Source: Isoetes taiwanensis (Eukaryota > Streptophyta > Lycopodiopsida > Isoetales > Isoetaceae). Taken from it: a stretch of DNA of 64,000 nt. The stretch lies in NCBI GenBank assembly GCA_021234155.1, contig JAJEKV010000003.1:10292413-10356412 (forward strand), given 5' to 3'. The notes beneath the pieces were generated by a model. It ran no database searches. It was not told the origin of the DNA and saw only the letters and a list, made by a program, of their open reading frames with translations. Numbering within the stretch: the first letter of the stretch is position 1; each line of letters starts with the position of its first letter. Positions 9,483-19,089 of this stretch are shown piece after piece. The position numbers and the translations under genes are program-made.

Positions 9483-10560
9483 TAATGTTCATGTACAAAC
9501 ACATGCAGAGAAAGACAACAACCCTCGGATTGTTCCAACCAACGAAAATCAACGGCCCATAAAGGGTGCACTCTAGAAATACTATTTAGTACACCTCAAC
9601 GAATACAACAACGAAATCATAGAAAAACCATGTGAAAAAGCGTATAAAAATCTAAAAGTAACCCCCTGTTATTGTGCTACATATGGAGGTCCAAATCCTA
9701 GGACTGCCATGGCAAATGGAACCTTGCCTTACTGCTAAATTTTAGGCCTTTTCATATCAGCTTTGATGTTGTGCTCTATAAGTCCAACCCAAAAACAAAA
9801 TGTGCTCGATGAAATTCGGCGTTCTATTTAAAAGCTGGCCTCTATTCCTTGCAAATGTTGACTTCCAATAGTTGTAAATGTTTGGCAACAAGGACATCTA
9901 TTTCATCTCTAAATCCCTGAATAATATAATATGGCAACAAATTCAACATTTCATGAATCACGAATAACATAATTTATCGCCGTACTTTATGTAGGAGAAA
10001 ACATAGGCTCATGTAGACACGAGACTATACAAACAAGGGAATGTTATCTCCAAAATATACACATAAACACCTATCAACCATGCACACATGTTACGCATAT
10101 AGAAGGAACATCTGACTTGAAGAATAACTTAAAAGGAGCTTGACTGACAATCCTACATATATTTTAATTGCAGTATCCTGAATGATGGATTAGGTCTAAG
10201 ACCATTGCATTAAAATATGGATCCACGATCCCAAGAAACAAAAATTCTTAGCATTCTTTATGAGCTGCATGAAACAAAAATTTGGAAAATACATGTCTGC
10301 CCGGGTTTTGAAGGAGATGATTCCGGCATTCATTCAAATCACAGAACATTCTGTTAGTGGAAGATCAGCCGGTTCCGGCAGTTTCCCATCTGCTCGAAAT
10401 GGTCTTCTTCATCTGCTCCTGGCGGCGGCAGTTAACAGTTCGACATGGATTTCCTTGCATCGAGATATTTGCTTGGATGGCCCTGGTATAAATAGCACAT
10501 TTTGCCCTAATCAATCAATATTTTGTTGCATTTTGCATTTTCATGGCTTTTTACGAAAAT

Positions 10561-11199
10561 GTTAAGCCTAGCATTGCATGTATCGTTCTCGGTCATTTAG
10601 TAATTTCCTCACCACCGAACTTGGACGTAAAGTTACTGAAATCAAGCCCGAGTATTGTTCATGGCCTATAAGTTCATGGCTTTTTATACAAGCGTTGCAT
10701 TTCAAGCATGGCTTTACAACTACCATTACATATAAGCTGAAATATCTTATTCCACATGTCTGTCATTTTTGGCTTTGTAACATTTCGTAGCATCTTCCAA
10801 ATTAGATTTACTTGCTGCAAAGTGATCTCTAATAATGTAATCTTTTTGCAGTTTCAGTTCAAGGGTTCTATACTTAGCTCCAATAAAGCATGTACCTTAT
10901 GGTTTGTCCCAAAAAAATCGCCTTTCTTAGCTGCACATTTCAAGTATTCTAACAGGTCCGAAATGCTCCATGTCTCATGCATGCTTGATTTTTGAATTTG
11001 CCTGTGATGATTTATAGAAGACAAAACTATCATTCATAAATCTGTTGCAGTAATCTTTGCATGTTTAAGTAACAATTGGTCAGATTTTTTCTCGCGTGCA
11101 AGTCTGATTGCAATATCTCCACTGGTCGTAGAAGTATCTGAGTGTATTCTTGAAGGAAGCTGGTATATTTTGTTGCTCTGACAAATAATAAGCAGCAAA
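10561..11199. other. Non-coding, shared with 43420-44040
   Basis: AT-rich sequence. Short open frames differ between the two units because of indels, which argues against coding. No recognised feature. Confidence 0.5.
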
Positions 11200-11402
11200 C
11201 ATATATGGAACTAAGATGCTTTAGGAGTAGAATAACAAACAATATTTTTGCTGGAAACTCAGAGTTGTTATATGAATGTTCTATATATTATAAATTCTAA
11301 TCCTTCTAATGTTTTAAATTTCCAGAATACATCTGCATAGGCATATATGGAACTAAGATGCTTTAGGAGTAGAATAATGAGCAATATTTCTGCTGGAAAC
11401 TC
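11200..11402. repeat. Pair of about 62-bp direct repeats
   Basis: ATATGGAACTAAGATGCTTT...GCTGGAAACTCA occurs at about 11200-11261 and again at 11342-11402, about 141 bp apart, with three or four mismatches. Both copies are kept in unit 2 at about 44053-44262. Confidence 0.8.
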
Positions 11403-11440
11403 ATAGATCTGTTATGTAAATTATCTATATATTATGAATC

Positions 11441-11762
11441 TTACTCTCTCTTACACTCCTCGAGAGGTGAGAAGTTCAAATGTTGTAGTAAAAGAAGCAA
11501 GAGTGTTTGCAAGTCGTGGCATCTTCCTATTGGATTAAAGAAAATTTCAATTCTTTCATACTTTTGCAAAGTGAGAAGTCTAAATATTGTAGTTCTATGA
11601 GCAATGTGTTTCTCTATTTGAGGCTTAGAAGAAGCATACTTGTATACAAGTCTCAACTCCCACACTCTAAAATTCCATACTTTTGCAAAGATGACAAGTT
11701 CAACTGTCGTAGTTGTATTTTCAATGGTTGTGTTGTATGCAAGTTTCAACATCAAAACTATA
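11441..11762 (-). repeat. Degenerate tandem repeat of about 105-120 bp, three units
   Basis: The core (G/C)AAAG(A)TGA(G/C)AAGT(T/C)(C/T)AA(A/C)T.TTGTAG recurs at about 11464, 11568 and 11689, each followed by ATG(A)GCAATGTGTTT-like sequence. A 104-codon minus-strand frame (11441-11755) is open in both units (also 44296-44610), but overlaps an equally open plus-strand frame. I think both are products of the repeat and not genes. Confidence 0.55.
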
Positions 11763-12614
11763 GACTTATAACATCTATAAATTGGTCATGTTGTTCTTTT
11801 TTGTCCATATAATGTAGAGTAATGTACAGAAGTCATGACATAGGATAATGACGAGGGATACACTTCTACAGTCCACTACAGTAATGTATTATACTCTCCA
11901 AACTTCATAATGGGAAACCTTAAAAATTTGACACGCATCTTTGTCCATGCTATTCTTTGACTTGTGTGTAGTTGAACAAAAGAGCCTCAATTTGCTAACA
12001 ACCATCAAAACATACTCAAAATCATGACAAATTCCTATGTTTCATTCATCTTTTTACATAAGTTGCCTACCCAATTCCACGAATTGCACAGCTAGATTCT
12101 AGAATGGGGCTCGCATGAAACCAACAAACCGCCCGCTAGATAGGCTTCTCATTCATCTCAGCAGATTTTCTACAATGGTGGACAGTGGGTAGCTGCACAC
12201 ATGCGAACTACCCACGAAAAATAAAGGGAAAATCCAATTATATCATTTGGACCCCAAAAAATACAATGCTAATAGATGACCTGCCGAAAGCTTATCACCG
12301 GGATTAAAAAACCCCGCCCTTTCGGGTTTTCGAGGAAAAACCCTAGTGATAAGCCTTTGGCAAGGGGCTTGGACAAACGTAAGGCATAGAAATCGCTTCC
12401 AAAAACCCACGCGTGGAGAAGTCGAAACATATGCCGCTCGCCAACCTGTACCTGCACATAACCAACACAACAAAACGAGAGAAAACAAACCTCCCAGAGT
12501 GGAGGGGCTGATCACGCGTGCCATGCGACAAAAAACAAAAACCTCTTCAAATAGAGGGGCTGGTCACGCGTGCCAGGCGACAAATACAATAAACAAAGAA
12601 GGGGGGAGGGTGGG
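11763..12614. other. Non-coding stretch
   Basis: Shared with 44620-45430. It contains the word TCTAGAATGGGGCTCGCATGA (about 12097), which recurs at 12793 after the 179-bp repeat. Both strands show 60-100-codon frames around 12243-12639 that shift between units. I see no gene. Confidence 0.5.
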
Positions 12615-12793
12615 TTCAAAGAGAATAAGGTACTGCTGAGAGAAGAGGAAGTGCCGATGAGACGTTGATGCAGAACCGCGCCTAAAATAGCGAACTCCCA
12701 ACCAGAAAGGGCATGCGCTGCATGCATGCATGCAAGACATGCATGCTCGCCCCATTCTAGAATGTCGATCCGATGTCTCGGATCGATGGGATT
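12615..12793. repeat. 179-bp direct repeat, left copy
   Basis: TTCAAAGAGAATAAGGTACT...CGGATCGATGGGATT is repeated at 13678-13856 with about two mismatches. The two copies flank the truncated LINE, like a target-site duplication but far longer than the usual 7-20 bp. Unit 2 has a single shortened copy starting at CGCGCCTAAAATAG (45434). Confidence 0.85.
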
Positions 12794-13677
12794 CTAGAAT
12801 TGGGCTCGCATGAAACCAACAAACCGCCCGAATACCAGAGAACTTCCTTAACAAACTGGAATCGAGGACGAAGGTCACAGGATGATGGCTAAAGAAGAGC
12901 CAAAGCCGAGAAAGGACATGCCACAGCATGAAAGAAACGCCAAATTGGCCAAACCAAGCAGGAAGAAAATGGCCTTTGGTGGTACCAGTGAATCAACAGA
13001 AAGTAGTTTGGAACTGGGTTTGGGACAAGTTACTTCATCCAAAGTTATCAGTTTTGTGGTGGCAGATCATCCATAGATGTGTGCGCGTCAATGTTTTGGT
13101 CCACAAATTTCGTCCTGAGGTGCCTGGGACATGCCCTTTATGCGCTCAGAGGGATGAGACAATCGAGCATTGTTTCTTCTTATGCCAAAGATGCTAGACC
13201 GGGCTTGGTTGTGGCTTCAGAGTCTTTTTTATTGCAGTTTGAATAGTCAACAAGTCTTATTGGCAGTGTACCCAAGTTCTTGGGACAATATGGCAAAGAG
13301 GGCATTTCACTTAGCTTCAGCATGGATCATTTGGTCAACGTGGAAAAGAAGAAACCTCTTTATTTTCAAGGGCCATAGAGCCCCTGATGCTCAAGTGCTT
13401 ATTGAAGCTAAGCAACGCATCGTGAAAGTGTATATATCTTCCTCCGTAAAGGATGAAGTGAAGAATCGTATTTGGGTACACTATCTCCAAATTAACACTT
13501 ATATGTAACTCATTTACATGTTGTGTGCTGTAAGGTGGCGGGTGGTTTTGCTCAGTGGACAATTCCTCCACTGGGTTTTCAGTCCCCCATCTCTGTTGCT
13601 CGTTTCTGATGATTAATAAAGTTTCACGTCCTTCCAAAAAAAAAAAAAGAAGAAGCCCCTTCCCTGCCTGGAAACAA
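12794..13677 (+). mobile_element. 5'-truncated LINE with poly(A), L1-type ORF2 tail
   Basis: The insert holds the last part of an L1-type ORF2 (12882-13508), a short 3' UTR with AATAAA (about 13614-13619) and a poly(A) run (13637-13649). The first about 40 bp (TCTAGAATTGGGCTCGCATG) copy a nearby segment at 12097-12133 and look like filler. This LINE family is unlike the ORF1 remnants in the window, since it ends in poly(A) and has a different 3' UTR. Confidence 0.8.
12882..13508 (+). pseudogene. LINE ORF2 C-terminus with zf-RVT domain, frameshifted
   Basis: The plus strand at 12928-13197 encodes the reverse-transcriptase zinc-binding domain (zf-RVT) that ends plant L1 ORF2 proteins. It shows LLHPKLSVLWWQIIHRCV, then CPLC and EHCFFLC with the Cys/His pattern C-x2-C...H-x4-C. 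After a frame change the protein continues at 13170-13508 (RAFHLASAWIIWSTWKRRN, a typical LINE tail) to a stop at 13508. RT and endonuclease domains are absent. Confidence 0.85.
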
Positions 13678-13856
13678 TTCAAAGAGAATAAGGTACTGCT
13701 GAGAGAAGAGGAAGCGCCGATGAGACGTTGATGCAGAACCGCGCCTAAAATAGCGAACTCCCAACCAGAAAGGGCATGCGCTGCATGCATGCACGCAAGA
13801 CATGCATGCTCGCCCCATTCTAGAATGTCGATCCGATGTCTCGGATCGATGGGATT
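13678..13856. repeat. 179-bp direct repeat, right copy
   Basis: Right-hand partner of 12615-12793, following the LINE poly(A) after a 28-bp non-repeated spacer (about 13650-13677). After this copy the sequence is again co-linear with unit 2 (GTCTTTATAAAGATCC at 45550). Confidence 0.85.
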
Positions 13857-14503
13857 GTCTTTATAAAGATCCACAAAACGGACGATAAGTTTCAATAAAA
13901 GAGCATTTTAGATGTATTTTTTCTGGAAAAAAAACTGAAGATGGGACAGTTTGAGATTTAGGCCTATATGAGTCTCAAAATGCATGTTTCATTCATCTTC
14001 TTTACATAGATTACCTACCCAGTCCCACGAGTTGCACAACTCGATTGGCAATTTAGATGTATTTTTTTAGTAAAAAACCAACCGAAGATGGGAGAGTTTG
14101 AGATTTAAAGGATCTATATGGAAGTGAGAATTTTAAAGGCATGTCAGTTCTACAGAAAGTTGTAACTTCCATTGACCACCTAGTTCCAAACTCTTCCTTG
14201 CCTCCTAGCCCCGATAAATATGCGGATTATGCCACCTGGCTATGTAACGAGAGGCACGAAATGTTTCATGTCCTAATTTTTTGATCTACAAGAGAAATGG
14301 GGTCCAGTGTACCTACAACTTTCTTCATTTCTTTCTAAAGTTGCCCTTGCCAGTCAGGTAAGAGTGCATTGGCGCTCCATTAGTCTTAAAAGCCCTTTTA
14401 GTTGTAATAAAAAACTAGTCAATGTATTTTATCTCACAATTTTTTCAATCCACAGAGTTTCCTGTTCAATCCCATATGAGCTCTTTGGTCTTGGTGGAAA
14501 TAG
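13857..14503. other. Non-coding stretch
   Basis: Shared with 45550-46207. A direct repeat of about 40 bp (TAGATGTATTTTTT..AAAAAAC..GAAGATGGGA) lies at about 13909 and 14048. No coding evidence. Confidence 0.5.
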
Positions 14504-15104
14504 ATAAAGATAAAGATAAAAATTTTAACGTCCGCTGGAAGCTCTCCGAGCTTATGGGACGAAACAATACAAAGGGCGTAAGCCCAAACTAGGACTCAAA
14601 CCCCAACCCAAAAGCAAAGAAAGGGCATAAGCCCAGACAGAAGAAGACATGGGAACTAAACCCCTTACAGAACATAGCAACTAAAGCAAAACCAAATATA
14701 ACATAACCAAGACGTGGGTAGGCAATTAAGAGTACCCCAACCAAGGGTTGGTAGGCCACTGGTCGAAAATAAGTTCTGAGCCTCCCCGATAAACTGCCCA
14801 TTTTTGCTGGAGCCTCGCCTCTCGAATCTTGCATAGCTCATCACGCCGTCGAGTTAACTGAACTGCGGAGAGGTCCTCTTGCACCGAAAAGAGAGTGCCC
14901 TTCAAGTGGCTCCCATGCTGTAACACATACAACTTATCCCGGGACGTTGAAAAATGTACCAGAAGATGGCGTGGCCTATCAGGCCGGTGGGTACCCACTC
15001 TTTGGGCAGTAAAAGTTCGTGGGCTCTGAATATGCATGATGCTGTAAAGAAGTGTGCAACTACATCAGTATGTGAACCAGACGCTGTCTCCTGGACCCCG
15101 ACGA
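14504..15104 (-). pseudogene. L1 ORF1-like remnant, minus strand, 5'-truncated
   Basis: Read leftward from about 15104, the minus strand encodes part of an L1 ORF1p-like RNA-binding domain (HIQSPRTFTAQRVGTHRPD, then RPRHLLVHF, SHLKGTLFSVQEDLSAVQL and EARLQQKWAVYRGGSELI in neighbouring frames). It reaches a stop after NPWLGYS at about 14726. A 3' UTR of about 200 bp with GGGC..GCCC hairpins follows, then GCGGACGTTAAAA and a (TTTATC)n tail at 14504-14528. No RT lies between ORF1 and the 3' end. Confidence 0.8.
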
Positions 15105-16129
15105 GGCGCAGGTTCAAATGCCGATTGCCTGGGCGGGTCCGAACCCGAGCAATAGAGGCTAAATAATTGCTCTAAACAAATGCATGAAAGTAACCCAAGA
15201 CAAGGTGCTATCAAAGCTGATAGGCAAGTTTGTAGAGAATCAGCCTAAGCATTGGGCCAAGAGTTAAAAAGATGGTCCTCTTAGTGAAGGTTATTATAAT
15301 TCCGCAGAAGTTATATCAATGGGTTGTGCACAACAATGTATTTGGTGTGCAAGCAGCTATGTTATTACTTGGAACATTAACGTGCGAGATAGTAAATCAT
15401 TTTATATATGATCTCCATTACGCTAGGTCTTCCCACCGCCTAAGGTTTTCCTTAGAAGCCACCGCCTTAACCATCTAGGCCTTCCAAATACGTCAACACA
15501 AGCGAAACAAACGGCGGGGAACACACACAAACGCGGCATCACGCATCCGATCTAGTGCGCTCGGACTAATCTACCAAGCACCGCCAGGCGTTAGATCCCA
15601 GCTCAACTTCTCTGCCATGCCAGGTATTCGTGTTGCTTAGTCATATCATGATCCTTTTCTTTCCGGTTCTGAGATTTAGCTCCTGGCACAAGCTTCATCA
15701 AGACCTTTCCCAACCCCAAATTTGGCGGCCCACGACCCGCGACTTGGCTAGCCATCGATTCCTGCAACAACGACCACAACGACCCGGCAACAGTATCCTG
15801 CGCTTCTTTCTCAGTTCGATTCCCATTCCGATTTTCCAAGTCGGCCCCTGGCTGTGCCAACAAACTCACTTCACATTAAGTCTAATATCTGGCCTGCGTC
15901 CAAATCCTACCTTTCTTTGCCTCTTGCTGCTGGTTCTTTTGCTCTAGATTGGCCCTCAACCTTCCTCTACTAGAGTTTTCACACGGTTCTTTTGCCGAAA
16001 GGGGCGTTCCTTGTTCATAATTGGTATATACACATTTCAATTTGATCGGTATCCAGGTGCTTTGTCTTTTGCTTGGATCTCTAGGTTGCATCACTTTGGG
16101 CTCTTTAGATTGGCTTTCGGGGTCTTTAT

Positions 16130-16968
16130 ATGGCGAAGCGTAGTCAGCGCCGCCGTAACTTCACTGGTGTGGAACTTCTCCATGTCACATGGCTTGAACA
16201 TTTCCCGCTTCCCGAGTCTGTTCTCATACATCAGCACGCCTCACTTCAGGCAAGGATCCTTCCGCTCTTGCCCTCATCGGACCAGCATCTTCTTCTGGAC
16301 ACCTTGCAGAATGCATCTCTTGCAGGCCCGACGATTTCCTTCGAAGGTAAGCTTTTGTTCCAGATACTAAATTTGCTTTACTCTGCCATCTTGGAGGCCT
16401 GATGTTGAAACACAGACCCTCGAGAGCGCATGCACTGCTGACGGGGTGCAAACAGAGGCTCAGAGGGATAACGGTGTGGAGATGACAGATAAAGATCAGG
16501 GTGGCATGCAAGCACATGATCATAGTGGCATGCCGGATAAGGACTATGGGAGCATGCAGGCAGCAGAATTCACTCAGACAGCAGTGGACAAAAGCTTGAA
16601 TTTGCGCATCGTAGGCATGCCAGAGGCAAATCCCGCCTTGGATGTAGAAGAGGCAGCCAACTTCTTCACAGATGTTATGCACATTCAGAGGCCCGCCATG
16701 ACGCAGGGTTGGGGCTCAGAGGCCAGACCGACCCCGCCATATCATCGTCCAGTAGGACAGGTTGTATGTCCTTCAGCATGGAAGTCATTTAAAAGACACC
16801 CACTTCTCGGTTCAAGAAGATCTCTCTCCGCTTTAGCTGACCAGACGGCGACAGGAATTGTGTAGAGTGCGAGAGGCTCGGCTGCAGCAAAAGTGGGCAG
16901 TGTATCGAGGAGGTACAGCAATCATCCGAGACCAGTGGCCCCAGAACCCATGGCTTGGGTACACTTAG
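16130..16968 (+). pseudogene. L1 ORF1p-like RNA-binding protein (RRM-like plus C-terminal domain)
   Basis: A first open stretch, 16130-16402, starts MAKRSQRRRNFTGVELLHV and gives about 90 residues with basic and leucine-rich segments. After a frame change a second stretch (about 16420-16968) holds a Met/Asp/Gly-rich linker, then LNLRIVGMPE and AANFFTDVMHIQRPA of an RRM-like fold, and in shifted frames RPDRPRH, SHLKDTHFSVQEDLS and EARLQQKWAVYRGG of the C-terminal nucleic-acid-binding domain. It ends NPWLGYT. L1 ORF1 proteins coat LINE RNA. In unit 2 the second stretch is uninterrupted (48144-48686), so the breaks here near 16700-16870 are local. Confidence 0.8.
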
Positions 16969-17134
16969 CTCATGTGCACGTGCTTAGATACTTATTATCA
17001 TTTTTTGTTGTGTTTTTCTTATGTTGATATTCTTCACTCTTTTTTTGTTACTGTCATCGGGCTCACGCCCCATCTTTTGTATTGGGTCCCATAACCCGAT
17101 TGGGTTCTCGCGGACGTTAAAATTTCTATCTATC
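16969..17134 (+). other. 3' UTR and terminus of the ORF1-only element
   Basis: It contains GGGCTCACGCCCC, a short hairpin shared in form with the other remnants, then GGGTCCCATAACCCGATTGGG and GCGGACGTTAAAATTTCT. In unit 2 the segment from the hairpin to TTCT is deleted, leaving GTCATCGCGGACG (48772-48784). Confidence 0.7.
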
Positions 17135-18590
17135 TTAAGGAATTCTTTTTTTATTGGGTCTGTAGCTTAGATGTTCGCATGTTTGAACCGAATGACACAT
17201 GATGAAAATATAATTCATGATGCATTATAACCATGCATAAACTTTTGTTGCTTCTTGATATGCTATGGGAGTTTTGCCATTATAATATCACGTTATAAAT
17301 ATTTGCTGTTACGTGTACATTTAAATTCCTCTTTGAGTTTTTTTTACAAGGTATATTCAAGTATTTTGTTAGCAATGCAAATAGATGTTATGTTTAAGGA
17401 TTTGAATGTGTGACTTTTATGTGCACGATTTTTTCACTTCTAATCGCTATCCGCATCCTAATTTTTCCTTTGACAAAAATAAAAAATGTCTATGGACCAT
17501 TGATTTCGTCATTCAACAGAAAAAAGGTATGTACATGTGTCAAGGTTAGCTTCCAGGCCTCGCCTGAACCATAGAGGAAAAAAGCAAAGAAGAATAGAAA
17601 TGAAGAAGTATGGAGAAGCCCAAGAGCAATTGAATCTCCCCCGGCACGATCCCATTTCTTGTAAACAAGAAAATTGCAGTTCATTGCATGCATTGTTGAT
17701 TAACTCCTATGAGTTTTCTATGTTACTTAATTTCTACAGTTACGGTTCTTAAGGAGGTCCAAATCCTAGGACTGCCATGGCAACAAGGACATCTATTTCA
17801 TCTCCAAATCCCTGAATAATATAATATCGCAACAAATTCAACATTTCATGAATCGCGAACAACATAATTTATCGCCGTACTTTATCTAGGAGAAAACGTA
17901 GGCTCATGTACTATACAAACAAGGGAATGTTATCTCCAAAATATACACATAAACACCTATCAACCATGCACACATGTTACGCATATAGAAGGAACATCTG
18001 ACTTGAAGAATAACTTAAAAGGAGCTTGATTGCATATATATTTTAATTGCAGTATCCTGAATGAATATTTTCTAGGCAAACGTTTCTCAAGCTTTTACAA
18101 ATGGAGAAAGACTATGGATGCTGGAAGGGTGGTGAATTGATGAGATAGGATAGGATCAGAATAGTATGCTACTAAGATTTTGTATTAAACTCTGGACAAG
18201 GTGTAAAATATAGCCATCCTCTAAGGTCTGCATTAGGTCTAAGACCTGTATTTCATTGCATTAAAATAGAGTTGATATGCAAAGGCTTACTTTTGAACTT
18301 TGTTGCAAGAAACAAAAATTCTTAGCATTCTTTATGAGCTGCATGAAACAAACATTTGGAAAATACATGTCTGCCCGGGTTTTGAAGGAGATGATTCCGG
18401 CATTCATTCAAATCACAGAACATTCTGTTGGTGGAAGATCAGCCGGTTCCGGCAGTTTCCCATCTGCTCGAAATGGTCTTCTTCATCTGCTCCTGGCGGC
18501 GGCAGTTAACAGATCGACCATCGAGATATTTGCCCTGATATAAATAGCACATTTTGCCCTAATCAATCAATATTTTGTTGCATTTTGGAG

Positions 18591-18681
18591 TCCGCAGCTT
18601 TCTAGATGACTTCAAAAGCAAGAATATATAAATGTAAGTAATAGGTCATAAACTTGTCATTACGTTGTCTTTGTTAGAAGA
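18591..18681. other. Spacer before the gene-fragment cluster
   Basis: It reads TTCTAGATGACTTCAAAAGC and further AT-rich sequence. Shared with 50400-50483. Nothing recognised. Confidence 0.4.
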
Positions 18682-19089
18682 ATGGCGGCAAGCGTTTGGA
18701 GCAGGCTGGTTTTCCCAGAGCATGCATATGGTCATGGATGGATGAAGGGCAAGCATGGCGGAGTTCCACAATCTCGTTCTTGGCACAGAACAAACACAAA
18801 TGTAAGAAGGGAATTTCCACAATCTCGTTCTTGGCATAGAACAAACACAAATGTAAGAAGGGAATTTGGGCAGAATGTAAGAAGGGAGTTTGAGCAGAAA
18901 GAGAAGCAGAGGGAATTTAGGCGTAAGAAGAACACGCTCACGCTTGGCCTTAAGAAAGAGGGGTGTAAAATTCTGGAAAAGAGATGCTTAACGACATTAG
19001 CAAAGATGGATATTGACTTGGAGCAGATTACGAAAAGAAAGAAAAAGCAAAAGCGCCTAATCGAGAAGACCGAGGTCTTTGGATGTTAA
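18682..19089 (+). pseudogene. Unrecognised basic protein with an in-frame repeat
   Basis: 135 open codons. Residues about 29-62 are two exact-frame copies of a 17-residue unit (PQSRSWHRTNTNVRREF), followed by a partial copy (NVRREF) and a highly charged Lys/Arg/Glu stretch (KRKKKQKRL near the end). No family is recognised. In unit 2 the frame is broken at several CAG-like sites (50467-50900). The charged tail could be a coiled coil of a nuclear protein, but that is inference. Confidence 0.35.
18766..18867 (+). repeat. 51-bp tandem repeat, two units
   Basis: CCACAATCTCGTTCTTGGCA...GGGAATTT occurs at 18766-18816 and 18817-18867 with one difference (CACAG/CATAG), and a partial third copy follows (AATGTAAGAAGGGAGTTT). 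The unit is 17 codons, so the reading frame is kept. Confidence 0.85.

Larger units (their letters stand above)
8380..9684. mobile_element. 1.3-kb composite insertion specific to unit 1 block alpha
   Basis: Three homologous sites lack it and read GTTCTTAAGGAGGTCC without interruption (17747, 42481 and 49398). It starts with a 271-bp inverted-repeat element, continues through tandem TGTTAATGTCAATGG-like repeats, a GGCCCCTTCGGGGCC hairpin (8824-8838) and a purine-pyrimidine microsatellite, and ends with a second copy of a 25-bp word found at 9043-9067. No transposase is encoded and no clear target duplication is visible. Confidence 0.7.
7481..10560 (+). repeat. Block alpha (older internal duplication), interrupted by an insertion
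   Basis: The stretch from GATGAGGCGCAGGTTCAAAT to about 10560, minus the insertion at 8380-9684, is paralogous to block beta at 15105-18590. Shared landmarks include ATATATGATCTCC|TTAAGG (7768-7783), the GTTCTTAAG site (8371-8379), GGAGGTCCAAATCCTAGG (9685) and CTGCCCGGGTTTTGAAGGAG (about 10300). Open frames inside it are short and low-complexity. Alpha is the empty-site form for the 1.7-kb element in beta. Confidence 0.8.
15417..17134 (+). mobile_element. ORF1-only LINE-like retroelement (HAL1-like plan)
   Basis: The bounds come from empty sites: block alpha reads ATATATGATCTCC|TTAAGGAATTC at 7778 and 41858, whereas block beta has 1718 bp between the same words (1682 bp in unit 2, 47119-48800). 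The insert has about 710 bp of 5' leader, one protein region (16130-16968) of L1 ORF1p type, a 3' UTR of about 165 bp and the end GCGGACGTTAAAATTTCTATCTATC, with a short TATC tail. No endonuclease or RT is present, so any mobility needs proteins from another LINE. No clear target duplication is visible. The 3' end matches those at 7138-7180 and 14504-14560, so this is a family. Confidence 0.75.
15105..18590 (+). repeat. Block beta (older internal duplication), carrying the ORF1-only element
   Basis: Outside the insertion 15417-17134 this is the paralogue of block alpha (7481-10560). It is about 7.6 kb downstream of alpha and is also present in unit 2 (46809-50395). It has one feature alpha lacks: a 200-bp stretch around 18060-18250 (ATATTTTCTAGGCAAACG...). 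Confidence 0.8.

Noticed and set aside
9175-9576. Four overlapping open frames of 76-125 codons rich in Cys, His and Met
   Set aside because: They are translations of the ACATGC microsatellite in several frames. There is no domain and the segment is absent from the other three block copies.
16224-16682. 152-codon minus-strand frame overlapping the ORF1-like protein
   Set aside because: It is a shadow of the plus-strand ORF1 coding region, which has clear family motifs. The minus frame has none.
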